This document shows, piece by piece, positions 9,996 through 19,400 of a stretch of DNA of 64,000 nucleotides (position 1 is its first letter; each line of letters starts with the position of its first letter). The translations under genes were made by a program, and so were the position numbers. This DNA comes from Phanerodontia chrysosporium. Taxonomy: Eukaryota > Basidiomycota > Agaricomycetes > Polyporales > Phanerochaetaceae. Under the pieces are notes generated by a model that made no database searches, was not told where the DNA came from, and saw only the letters and a program-made list of their open reading frames with translations. The stretch covers positions 204,602-268,601 of the forward strand of contig MJGA01000034.1 in NCBI GenBank assembly GCA_001910725.1, written 5' to 3'.

Positions 9996-11237
9996 ATGGC
10001 TATCGCAGATGATTTCATCCATGCTCCTTCATGCATGACAGCTACTATGTTTCCTACTAGACAGCGTGGTCAGCTCATAAGGCTCAAGGTGGAAATGGAT
10101 GGTATACCTTTGACAGCCATCGTAGACATAGGATCTCAGCTGAATATTGTTCATAAGAAATTATGGCAACAGACGGTTGGGAGGCCTACGGATGTCACAA
10201 AGCAAATGGTCACGGGAGATGCCAATGGAGGTCAAGGAGTTCTTCAAGGATATGCAGAGGAAGTTCCAGTTACAGTCGGACCTATTCTTACGTATGCCAG
10301 TTTCTTCATTGGAGCTCAGGCCCCATTTGATATGTTGCTAGGTCGTCCCTGGCAGCGAGGCAATTTTGTAAGCATAGATGAAAGACGTGATGGAACTTAC
10401 TTGCTGTTCAAAGACAAGATGCTCGACGTAAGGTATGAGTTGCTGGTAGCACCTGAGTATGATCCAGATCCCATGTTGCAGGAGTATCTGGAGCACTTGG
10501 CAGAAGTCCATGGTCAGCGCCCACGTACGTGTCACATGGTTACCTCAGTCAATCCTGATGATGTCAGCCTGGATTTTGGATTCAGAGCACCACGTGGATC
10601 TCAGAGGCGCTCAGGACGGGTATCAAACCTTGTGCAAGAAGCGCAGAGTCAAACCTTAGATTCAGATGAGGATACAGAGTCAGAAATAAATTCAGAATTT
10701 ATTGAAGATTCTACAGAGTCTGAATCTAGCGAAGTTACCCAAATGAACCCCAGGGCAAGTTATGAGAGTATAGACACATTGTTTTCACGCACATCAGACA
10801 GTGACTATCTATCAGATGAGGCGTATGCTAGTTCAGACAGTGATATTGTACGCTGGCTAGACCTGGAAACAAGCAGTGAGAGTGAGCCGGACACGAATAT
10901 GCAAGATACGGATGATGAAGACGTACCGGAAGCACGAGGGCATGCAAGAGCCCTGGAAGGAATACCGGAAGAAGACCTAGAGCACGGCCATTGCCTGCTC
11001 GCAGGGTTAGAAGAAGAAGTGGACGAAGAAGATGCTGGACCTACCTTGCTCATGGAAGACACCCGCGTGCCGGAAGGAGATCCCCCTCGGCGGGACGAGA
11101 GCCACGGCGGCATCGTAGCACAGACGGTAGATTACCTGGAAATACAAGACATTATGAGCCAGAGTCGGTCGGCGAGCGAGCACGTACCTTGGAACGAGAG
11201 CATCTCGCATCTTTCGACGAGCGACGCCGAGAGCTGA
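9996..11237 (+). CDS. E1 aspartic protease with long acidic tail
   Basis: The product is 413 residues. The first 150 form a retroviral-type aspartic protease: LTAIVDIGSQLNIVHKKLW contains the D-x-G-S active-site loop (DIGS, near residue 43), and FDMLLGRPWQRGNFVSID holds the conserved hydrophobic-G-R flap/C-terminal motif. It presumably matures Gag and Pol. The remaining 250 residues are Asp/Glu/Ser-rich and low complexity, a tail not usual in gypsy proteases. E4 has a homologous protease at 49073-49450, also followed by an acidic stretch, so the tail is a family trait. The ATG at 9996 is the first possible start after the gag stop. Confidence 0.85.
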   Translation: MAIADDFIHAPSCMTATMFPTRQRGQLIRLKVEMDGIPLTAIVDIGSQLNIVHKKLWQQTVGRPTDVTKQMVTGDANGGQGVLQGYAEEVPVTVGPILTYASFFIGAQAPFDMLLGRPWQRGNFVSIDERRDGTYLLFKDKMLDVRYELLVAPEYDPDPMLQEYLEHLAEVHGQRPRTCHMVTSVNPDDVSLDFGFRAPRGSQRRSGRVSNLVQEAQSQTLDSDEDTESEINSEFIEDSTESESSEVTQMNPRASYESIDTLFSRTSDSDYLSDEAYASSDSDIVRWLDLETSSESEPDTNMQDTDDEDVPEARGHARALEGIPEEDLEHGHCLLAGLEEEVDEEDAGPTLLMEDTRVPEGDPPRRDESHGGIVAQTVDYLEIQDIMSQSRSASEHVPWNESISHLSTSDAES

Positions 11238-11260
11238 GGTGCATCGCGACTCTGACAGCC

Positions 11261-12151
11261 ATGGATGTGCCTCCTGGCCTCGTCGAGATTGCGTGCAGGC
11301 CACCAGAACAGCCGCGCAAGGATTGCGCAGGCCGTGGGCCCGTCGACGAGGAACCTGAGCACAAGAAGGATCAGCAAGACGAGTTAGAAAGCGATGAAGA
11401 CATACCTGAGCCCTGGAACTTGGTTCTCAGCGCCACAGCGCCGTGTGGTCTCGCAGAGCAAGACGAGCCGCCTCGGTATGCGCTTCCCAGACCATCTGAG
11501 CAAAGGGGAATTGAGTCTGTAAGGGCCCGGATGGCCAGCGTGCGTGAACGATACGAGAATGAGCATGAGCGGGTGCGCTGGGATCGTCGGACTGCTGAAG
11601 CTCACCTGTTCGAGCGATTGCAGCGGCAGCGCGCCGACATTGACGCGATTGAGCACTTGGAGGCCGCTGCACAAGAGAGGAGCCGATTGGTGAATCTAGC
11701 GCGAGAAGCCCGACACAAGTGTAAGCTCGGATTTGACTACGCTTGGAGAGAGCTTGGACGACTTACCTGGGAGACGGTGCAGCAGCTCGTGGAGGCCGAG
11801 GCGCACGAGCTCAGGATACTCGAAGAGCTGGAGGAAGGCCTCCAGCATCCGCGAGCACCACCCTACGGCGGTGGTGGCGCAATCTATCAGGTCGGTCAGC
11901 GAGGAACGCATCAAGGAAGACCCTATGACGTACCGTTTGTGCTGAGCATGCAAGCTCTGAGCACAGAAGACCCCCTTGAAGAGGAAAGGTTAGCAGAAGA
12001 TAGCTCAGACGTACCAAGCGGTGAGCGCGAAGAGCGCGACGCGAGGAACGCGCCTCAGTCAGGTGACCAAGACGCGTCCACAGAACGCGAGCCCGAGCGG
12101 AGTACCGGGGCAGATGACATCATCCGTCCGAGGTGTCCGAGGCTGAGCTAG
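11261..12151 (+). CDS. E1 ORF3, unknown coiled-coil protein
   Basis: I do not recognise this protein. From the ATG at 11261, 23 nt after the protease stop, the frame gives 296 residues. Residues about 85-200 are rich in Arg/Glu/Leu with heptad-like spacing (RARMASVRERYENEHERVRW, AEAHLFERLQRQRADIDAIE, LEEGLQ), suggesting a long coiled coil; the C-terminus is acidic and hydrophilic. The frame is also open upstream of the ATG through the protease tail, which may be due to high GC. The base composition is clearly GC-richer than gag and pol. The chain of closely spaced ORFs argues that it is translated from the same RNA. A structural or RNA-binding role is possible but not shown. Confidence 0.5.
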   Translation: MDVPPGLVEIACRPPEQPRKDCAGRGPVDEEPEHKKDQQDELESDEDIPEPWNLVLSATAPCGLAEQDEPPRYALPRPSEQRGIESVRARMASVRERYENEHERVRWDRRTAEAHLFERLQRQRADIDAIEHLEAAAQERSRLVNLAREARHKCKLGFDYAWRELGRLTWETVQQLVEAEAHELRILEELEEGLQHPRAPPYGGGGAIYQVGQRGTHQGRPYDVPFVLSMQALSTEDPLEEERLAEDSSDVPSGEREERDARNAPQSGDQDASTEREPERSTGADDIIRPRCPRLS

Positions 12152-12171
12152 AAATCAGCACGGCAGGCCTC

Positions 12172-13820
12172 ATGGACGCAGTCCTGGGTATGAAGCGTGA
12201 GCGTGAGCCGTTGCGCATCAAGGAAGTCGATACTGAGGCACTTACCGTCGAGGAATGGCTCGACTATGTAAAGTGGCGCAGTAATATGGCGCAAGACGAG
12301 GCCCTGAAGGACCGTCGCCAAGCCTACGCGCTGCAGACAAGATCCTGCGAAGGACCATGCGTGAGATCGACCAGAAGGATGCAGAAGGAGGTTACTTACC
12401 TGAAAGCGTGTGGGTCAACGCTCAGAGCGACCGGCAGAGTGCGGGATTCTGCTTTGAGAACGCCTGTAAGCTAGCAGACTGTGAGTACTGGAAGGTCAGC
12501 GCGAAGATTGTAAAGCAGGTCGACGGAGACCGACGTACCGTGCTCGAGGCCTTCGCGCGGCGTGAAGCCAGGAACGCGCCAAGAGGACGCGCCCGACAGG
12601 TCCCTGGCACGAGTGAGAGACACAAGACTCACCTAAGGGCCGAGGAACTCGGCAGGAATGGCCGAGACCTCCCAGAGAACGCGATGGAAGGCCCAAGCCA
12701 CTGCTCCGCGATAGGGGACGGTGGACATGACCTTCAGGAACGCCGGCGCAGCGAGATCGAGGGCGGCGGCGATGTGAAGAGTTCAGGAGAAGGCACAGAC
12801 ACGCCCAGCGCCCGAGACGAAGTCACGCGATCCACGGATGGATCGAGCGGTGAAGAAGATCTGAATGACGGGCCCGACCTGGGAAACAGGCCTGCGGCCG
12901 CGTTTGTTGGTATGGTGGAGTTGGTAGAGGTGCGTGACGCGCCGAGAAGCTGGGTAGAGGCCAGTAGAAGGCCGGCGAACCACGGCGATCGTGCGCACGA
13001 CCTCCTGGCACCGCAGATCGTGTGTCCAGCGCAGATCAGCAGGACCAACGCCGCGACCACACCAAATGCCCAGATAGGCAGCTGCTGTGGTAGCAGCGTT
13101 TCGTGCGATCGCGCTGTGGCGTCCGATGTACCTACGAGATCAAGCCCAATAAATGATCTGCTCACCGGTGTGCGACCTGGAAAGGGTGAAGACAGGCTGC
13201 AAGAGCCCATTGACGGATGTATACCTGCTCCTGAGGATGGAGAGGTTAGTAAGACACGAGAAGACGGCCCAGAGGAGCTTACCTGGTGCCACAGAAGTAC
13301 GAACGACGACGCCCAAGGTCACGAGCGCCCCAGGCATCCTGGAAATATGCAATACGCAGCTAAATGCGCATTGCCTGGACGAGTAAAGTACCTGGCTGGC
13401 AAGGAAAAGTGTGAGCAAGACAATACAGCGGATACAGATAACGATAGGGACTTACCTGAGAAGGCAGGAGGAGGTACGGCGAGGCTAGCAGTGTCTCCAG
13501 ACCTTCAGGACAGTCGGCGCGGATGCGCACAAGGTACTAGGATAGGAGAAGGTCAGCGCAGCGCAGATAAAGGCAAGGACAGGGACTTACCAAGTCTGTC
13601 CGTCCTCCCCGAGCTTGCAAAGGCAGTGGACGCACCTGTCGCTCCTTTACCCGTTCCGAGAACTCTTCAGCTATGTCGCTCCCTGCTCCTGGTGGTCTGG
13701 CACTGTCAGATCACGCCTCGTTCAGTATTTCGGTGCTTACCTGGCCACAGACCGTCGCCGCGATTTTCCCTGGCAGCGACAGCAGCGCCATGTCCTTTAC
13801 ATCGACGTGCTACGCCCTGA
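12172..13820 (+). pseudogene. E1 ORF4, unknown, with one apparent frameshift
   Basis: There is no recognised domain. The ATG at 12172 lies 20 nt after the ORF3 stop and encodes KREREPLRIKEVDTEALTVE. Near 12340 the protein-like sequence moves to another frame (DKILRRTMREIDQKDAEGGY) and stays open to 13820, so this copy appears to have lost one base. The block GGYLPESVWVNAQSDRQSAG has a visible counterpart in E4 at about 50975-51050 (GYYHLSQPWRTPESDRQSC), which supports it as a real coding region and fixes the reading frame. The downstream half is hydrophilic and low in conserved pattern and overlaps the start of ORF5 by 148 nt. Confidence 0.5.
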
Positions 13821-16441
13821 GGGCTGCTAACGACGTAGTGTACCGCGAGCGCGTGTACATTGCCTGGCGGCCTGGCGACGGCGAGACACCGTGCGGACCA
13901 GCCGGCCTGGTCATGTTCTTCCCGCAGCTTGGCACCCTTCGCCGGGTGGATCGCTGCGGTGAGCGTGACAGGTATGGGCAGCCGGTGCCCATGCGCTTCG
14001 CGTCCGAGGACGGCGTTGTGGTTTGGTTGCCTGCGGCGAACCCGGGGCACGGATCTGTAAGTCAGTGTCACCTCAAGATCGAACTACTTACTGGCTGCGT
14101 AGGCAACGAGGCCTACCTCACTGAAGGCGCGTTCTGGCCATGCATCCCTGCTGGCAAGAACACGCTTGGCCATCTGGTTTCCATCGACGGTTTATTTTGT
14201 GAGTTCGACGCCACACTTCGAGAGCACATGGGACTTACCTGTGAATCCCCTCGCCCAGCTACTCATACGCTCGCCACCCTCGCAGCCATCTACGAGGATG
14301 TGTGCGAGCCTCGCACTCGCAATTTCCCTGGACCGGTCCCACCAGACGGTAAGCCGTTAGCAAGACCACGAGACAGATATCAGAGCACTAACGCACCTGA
14401 AGACATTGAGGCTATGGCCATGGAGGCCCGCCTGCGCATCGCATTCGGACTCACCGAGAGTGACGACGACAACACGTCCCTCAGCACGCACGACAGCATG
14501 CCGAGCCTTGAGACCGTGTCTGACTTGGACCCGGTACATGGCTATGACGTCGACAAGCTCGAAGTTGAGATCTTCGGAGAGGACTCTGACATCGAGAGTC
14601 TCTCAGACGTTCGGTCGGACGCGCCCATGCCGATAGACGAGTTGCTGCCCACGGGGGAACTCGAGAACGCGCGTGAGGCAGCGCGACGCGTAGCGGAAGG
14701 CGAAGCTTGGGTACGCCACCACGTCGGCACGTGCCCAGGTGACCTGTGGGAAAGATCGCCCGCGTACGTACCGGAATCCGAGCCTCCGAGGACCGAATTG
14801 ACGTCACTTGCTTTATGCAGACGCTCGGGTAACGAGACTCAGGCAAGCGCCCTCGGTCTCGACGTTCTGCACGTCCCATCTGCCGTCCCCTGGTTTGTTA
14901 CAGCTCCGCTCGTCCCCCACTCTCATCTGGATACTTGTACACAGCCTGACCTTCAACGCGCACACTACGAGACAGCATGCAACCAGCTGCATGCTCGAGA
15001 CGAGCAGGGAAGGGCGAGAAGGGCGAGGATTGAGACTGTAGAGGATGCAAGAAGTCTGGAGACCGGTACGTCCCGCCAGGCTGTCCACGTTCTCAACCAC
15101 GTCCATTCCCATCCCATCTCCGACGCTGCGCACCCGCTCGAGCAGCGCATGCCCGTTCCCATCCCCGTCTACCATGTCCAGGTGCACGAAGCCGAAGATA
15201 CACAGCAAACTGCACCTTATGGCGATCCCACCGACTATTGTGTACCTCTGTACGGCACCCACGACATGTCCCCGAGCCCGCTCGAGCTTCCCCCGCTCTT
15301 GGACCATCGAAACGGCTATCAGACCAGCGCGCTCGAGTTTGAGCCGCCTCTTGCCTCGGTCCTGGACACGCTCGACGCGGTAAGCCTCCGGTTAGACCCT
15401 CAGAAGACGACTTATATTGATATTGAATTGCAGAACCTGACGAACGACGCCCCAGCCACGCCTGCGCCCACGCCCGCGCTCACAGATCAGCTTTATGGCG
15501 ATCTGGAGAGCATGGACACCTGCCCAGCCCTGGACATGCTCCGGGAGGCAGCCAATCGGGCCGAGCAGCTCCTGCTCGAAGGCAACGACCCGGCAGGGCA
15601 AGTCAGGCATGCGAAAGCCCTCAGTGACACCGGCCTCTACGACGACCGGTACCTCAAGCTCGACGGAAGCCTCGACTTCGACGACGTGATGAGCCTGGGC
15701 AGCACGCCGCCACCCAGCTCGTCCCCATCCCCAGCTCACTCCTCGACCTCTGAGGACGTCGAGATCTATACTCGGCCGCTCACAGTCACGGACGCACGAA
15801 GCGCGGCACCCGGTACCTTCGACATTCGATTCACGGCCCTCGAGAATGGTGCGCAGGCTCCCCAGCTCCCATTCTGCACAGACACGCGCGCAGGCCTGCA
15901 TAACGGCATGTATGGCTACGTTTACGGCACGCTCGACGCACGCACGGCGCGGGGGAAACCTCTGCACGTCCCCAACCCAGACCAGGCAGCGGCACGCTAC
16001 CTGCGCGACGGCACGGTCGGCCCCATGAACATCGCAGGCCTCAACGCGATCCGCGGCCTGCTCACGGCCTTCATCTACAATCAGGCAAATGACGCGCTGC
16101 ACGCGGGCTCGCTCTATCACCTGGACAATGCACGCCGCGGCTGTCTTGGACACGACATAATGGCCTACGAGAATTTGTACCCATATCACGAAGATTATGG
16201 ATCGCCGTTCCTCTTCCCAGAGGAACAGCTTGCGCTCCGCCAGTGCCTCCACTTCTGGAGGTCCCTCAACGTCAACGGCGAGCACGACGCGCGCATCGAG
16301 CTCATCGATCAGATGCTTTGGTTTCGAGGCCGCGGCGACGACGAGGAAGATATCCGGTACTTGCGCAACTCGCTGCGCCTCGGCAGCCCTGGATTCTCGC
16401 GCGAGGCCATCTCCTTTCGCCCCTGGCGAGGAGATGCCTAA
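13673..16441 (+). CDS. E1 ORF5, 922-residue accessory protein of unknown function
   Basis: This long open frame from the ATG at 13673 ends at TAA 16439-16441. It has three visible parts. Residues 1-190 look globular and beta-rich (VYIAWRPGDGETPCGPAGLV, YLTEGAFWPCIPAGKNTLG). Residues 190-720 are acidic/serine/proline-rich and probably disordered. Residues about 730-915 form a second globular domain containing KPLHVPNPDQAAARYL, NIAGLNAIRGLLTAF and YGSPFLFPEEQLALRQC. That last domain is recognisable in E4 (53364-54104: IPLHLDPWCHAERLATT, FGTPYLYVCEQLAICQC), so it is a genuine plus-strand protein. No catalytic signature or known family is recognised. The stop overlaps the pol start. Confidence 0.72.
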   Translation: MSLPAPGGLALSDHASFSISVLTWPQTVAAIFPGSDSSAMSFTSTCYALRAANDVVYRERVYIAWRPGDGETPCGPAGLVMFFPQLGTLRRVDRCGERDRYGQPVPMRFASEDGVVVWLPAANPGHGSVSQCHLKIELLTGCVGNEAYLTEGAFWPCIPAGKNTLGHLVSIDGLFCEFDATLREHMGLTCESPRPATHTLATLAAIYEDVCEPRTRNFPGPVPPDGKPLARPRDRYQSTNAPEDIEAMAMEARLRIAFGLTESDDDNTSLSTHDSMPSLETVSDLDPVHGYDVDKLEVEIFGEDSDIESLSDVRSDAPMPIDELLPTGELENAREAARRVAEGEAWVRHHVGTCPGDLWERSPAYVPESEPPRTELTSLALCRRSGNETQASALGLDVLHVPSAVPWFVTAPLVPHSHLDTCTQPDLQRAHYETACNQLHARDEQGRARRARIETVEDARSLETGTSRQAVHVLNHVHSHPISDAAHPLEQRMPVPIPVYHVQVHEAEDTQQTAPYGDPTDYCVPLYGTHDMSPSPLELPPLLDHRNGYQTSALEFEPPLASVLDTLDAVSLRLDPQKTTYIDIELQNLTNDAPATPAPTPALTDQLYGDLESMDTCPALDMLREAANRAEQLLLEGNDPAGQVRHAKALSDTGLYDDRYLKLDGSLDFDDVMSLGSTPPPSSSPSPAHSSTSEDVEIYTRPLTVTDARSAAPGTFDIRFTALENGAQAPQLPFCTDTRAGLHNGMYGYVYGTLDARTARGKPLHVPNPDQAAARYLRDGTVGPMNIAGLNAIRGLLTAFIYNQANDALHAGSLYHLDNARRGCLGHDIMAYENLYPYHEDYGSPFLFPEEQLALRQCLHFWRSLNVNGEHDARIELIDQMLWFRGRGDDEEDIRYLRNSLRLGSPGFSREAISFRPWRGDA

Positions 16442-19400
16442 GCAGGTGCGTGCGCGCGCACATCTACGACACTCAGACACTAACGGCTTCGGGAACGCAT
16501 TAGCAGACTTCCTGCCCTTCAGCATGAGCTCGCCTGCATCCCAGTCGTTTCGGTACACTCGGCCATGGTTATTCGCGACGGACAGGCCCCGCTCGGGCCT
16601 CAGATCTATTTCCTTGCGTATGATTCTATTATTTTTCGTATTTGTTTCTGAATTCTCGGTTATGGTCTCAGGCATGCAAGTCGCGCTCTCAAAAGGCACG
16701 GATGCTTTCAGAAGGCCCATGCCCAGCTCAGCGAACCTCGTTCAAGCTGGCACGCCCTCTGACGCGCCCGCGCGCAGTCCCCACGGCACGGCGAACACGT
16801 CCTCGGACGCGTTGCGCAGCCATGACATCACGCGCGGCGGCATGCATTTTGTGAGTCTCAATGCGACCCTGTGTATTATTAGCTGTATCTACGTAGTCTG
16901 GACGGTCGCCAAGTACATGTATAGTAGAAAAGACGTGGTCAGTAGGCTTTATGTAGCAATACATACGCTTGTTGGCTGCATTGTTAGGCGTGATCAGCGT
17001 GAACCGCGACGATACCAGCTTACTGGGGACTTGGAACTTCAAGCAACCCCCGGATACGAGACCTCAGACACACAGACACGCCCTGAGACACGGTATATTA
17101 AAGGGGGACACAACCTAGATGGCTCCCAAGGCCGTCAGCGAGTCTCTCTGAACTCAGTGATGTCACCAGACCCTGAAGGTGTGAGCGAGCAGACCCTGGA
17201 CGCCACCACGGTCAGCGCTACCCTTTTCGACACCGGCACAACGGCCCCAACCGTTACCCGGACTCTCAACGAGCACTCGCGCCCGCTGCCATCAACAGCG
17301 AGCGCTCTTTCCTCATACGGCACCCCCGACACCGACGACAGGCGCATCACTGACTGGCGCTTCACTGGCGTCAATCTCAGCGCAAGCCAGCACTTTGAAG
17401 ACACGGCTTCACAGCAGGAAATCACGGGCGCTATGGGTTCAACTGAGCTAAGTAAAGCCTCAGTAACTTTCGCCACAGTGGCTGATGACTTCTATGACAT
17501 ACAGTGGGACGAGGTGGAGCCCATAATGTTTACTACAGACATGGATAGGTTTGTAGAGTCATTAGATGAAGAAGACACTATTATTACTTGTGATGGTAGT
17601 AATTTATTTTCTTCCAAGCTACCTATGAGTTCCCCAGAGGTAATGACTGCCTATAAGAGAGTTGATAGGAAAGTCAAGCCCGTACCAGCTGTGTTTCCTG
17701 AGGATGCAAGAGTCATAAGGAAATTCCCAGAAGACCCATTACGATCCCTAGCTAATTTGTCACCTACCCCGCCAGACTTTGTACCTGATGGAGGGAGACT
17801 TACCCATGAGAATCTGGAGGCTATGAATCTCAACCCAGAGGGATTCTTATGGCCTGAAGAATTGAAGTTATTCCAGCATATACTTCAGCTTAACCAGAAT
17901 CACTTTGTCTTTGAAGACAGCCAGCGCGGATCATTCCGGGAAGATTACTTTTCACCATACATAATACCAGTGGTACCTCATGTCCCTTGGGCCTTCAAGA
18001 ATATTCCTATACCCCTAGGAATACATCAAAAGGTACTGGACTTGTTACGGGAAAAGATTGTAGCAGGAGTATATGAGCCAAGTCAGTCATCGTATCGTTC
18101 CAGATGGTTCTGCGTTCTGAAGAAAAGTGGCAAGTTGAGGATAGTCCATGACTTGCAGCCTTTGAACAAGGTTACCATACGAGATGCAGGCTTACCTCCT
18201 AACCTAGATAACTTTGTTGAGCCGTTTGCAGGCAGGCAATGTTATACAGTCTTTGACTTGTATTGGGGATTTGATGCACGTAAGGTTCACCCTCAGAGTC
18301 GAGACCTTACAGCGTTCCTTACCCCACTAGGATTGTTACGGATCACGTCCCTACCTACAGGCTTCACTAACTCACCTGCAGAATTTCAGGCATGTATGTC
18401 CTTTATTCTGCAGCATGAGATTCCTGACCATGCAAATATCTTCATTGATGACCTGCCTATCAAAGGGCCAGTCAGTCGTTACGAAGATGAGCAAGGAAGA
18501 CCAGAAGTACTGAAGGAGAACCCTGGTATTCGCAGGTTCATTTGGGAGCATGCGAATGATGTGCATAGGATCATACATCGAGTAGGACATGCAGGAGGAA
18601 CCTTTTCCCCTTCAAAGGTTCAGCTTGCGCAGCAGAAGGTCCTTATCATCGGACAATGCTGTACACCAGAGGGCAGACTTCCAGACAGCCAGAAGATTGA
18701 CAAGATCCTTAAGTGGCCCCCGCTTAAGACACCTAAGGATGTCAGAGGCTTTCTCGGACTATGCGGTACAGTAAGGATTTGGATAGAGAATTACTCAGCT
18801 AAAGCCAGACCTTTAGCGGAGCTCATACGTCATGACGCGGAGTTTGTATGGGATGATCGGCGCCAAGCAGCTTTTGAAGAGTTGAAGCGAGCCATTACGT
18901 CTCCACCCGCACTACGTCCCATAGACTACGAGTCAGATAGACCAGTTGTGTTATCAGTGGACTCTAGCATTATAGCTGTTGGATTCATTCTCTCTCAGTA
19001 CAATGAGCAGGGAAAGAAACAGCCAGCTAGGTACGGATCTATACCCATGAACGAGCGAGAGGCTAGGTATTCCCAGCCAAAGCTTGAGCTATATGGATTA
19101 TTCAGAGCCCTACGAGCGTATCGGCTATACATCATAGGTGTCAAGCGCCTTATTGTGGAAGTTGATGCCAAGTATATTAAGGGAATGCTTAATGATCCTG
19201 ATCTTCAGCCAAATGCTACAGTTAACAGGTGGATTCAAGGGATTCTCCTGTTTGACTTCGAATTAGTTCACGTACCAGCAGATAAGCATCGAGGACCAGA
19301 CGCTCTATCCAGGAAGGAGTTAGCAGAAGATGAAGAGATGGAAGAAGAAGACGACAGTTGGCTGGATGACATACCTTTGTATATTCCTGTACAGTACCCT

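Noticed and set aside
12734..13210. Minus-strand 158-codon frame in E1 ORF4
   Set aside because: No motifs, no E4 counterpart, explained by high GC.
11390..14260. Repeated CTTACCTG strings in the E1 accessory block, which read as 5' splice sites on the minus strand
   Set aside because: I considered a captured host gene in reverse orientation. The plus-strand ORFs are open across these sites and ORF5 is conserved in E4, so a minus-strand gene is unlikely.
15392..16720. 442-codon minus-strand open frame opposite E1 ORF5
   Set aside because: It mirrors the GC-rich codons of ORF5 and pol. ORF5 on the plus strand has protein-level similarity in E4, whereas the minus frame has no counterpart, so it is a shadow frame.
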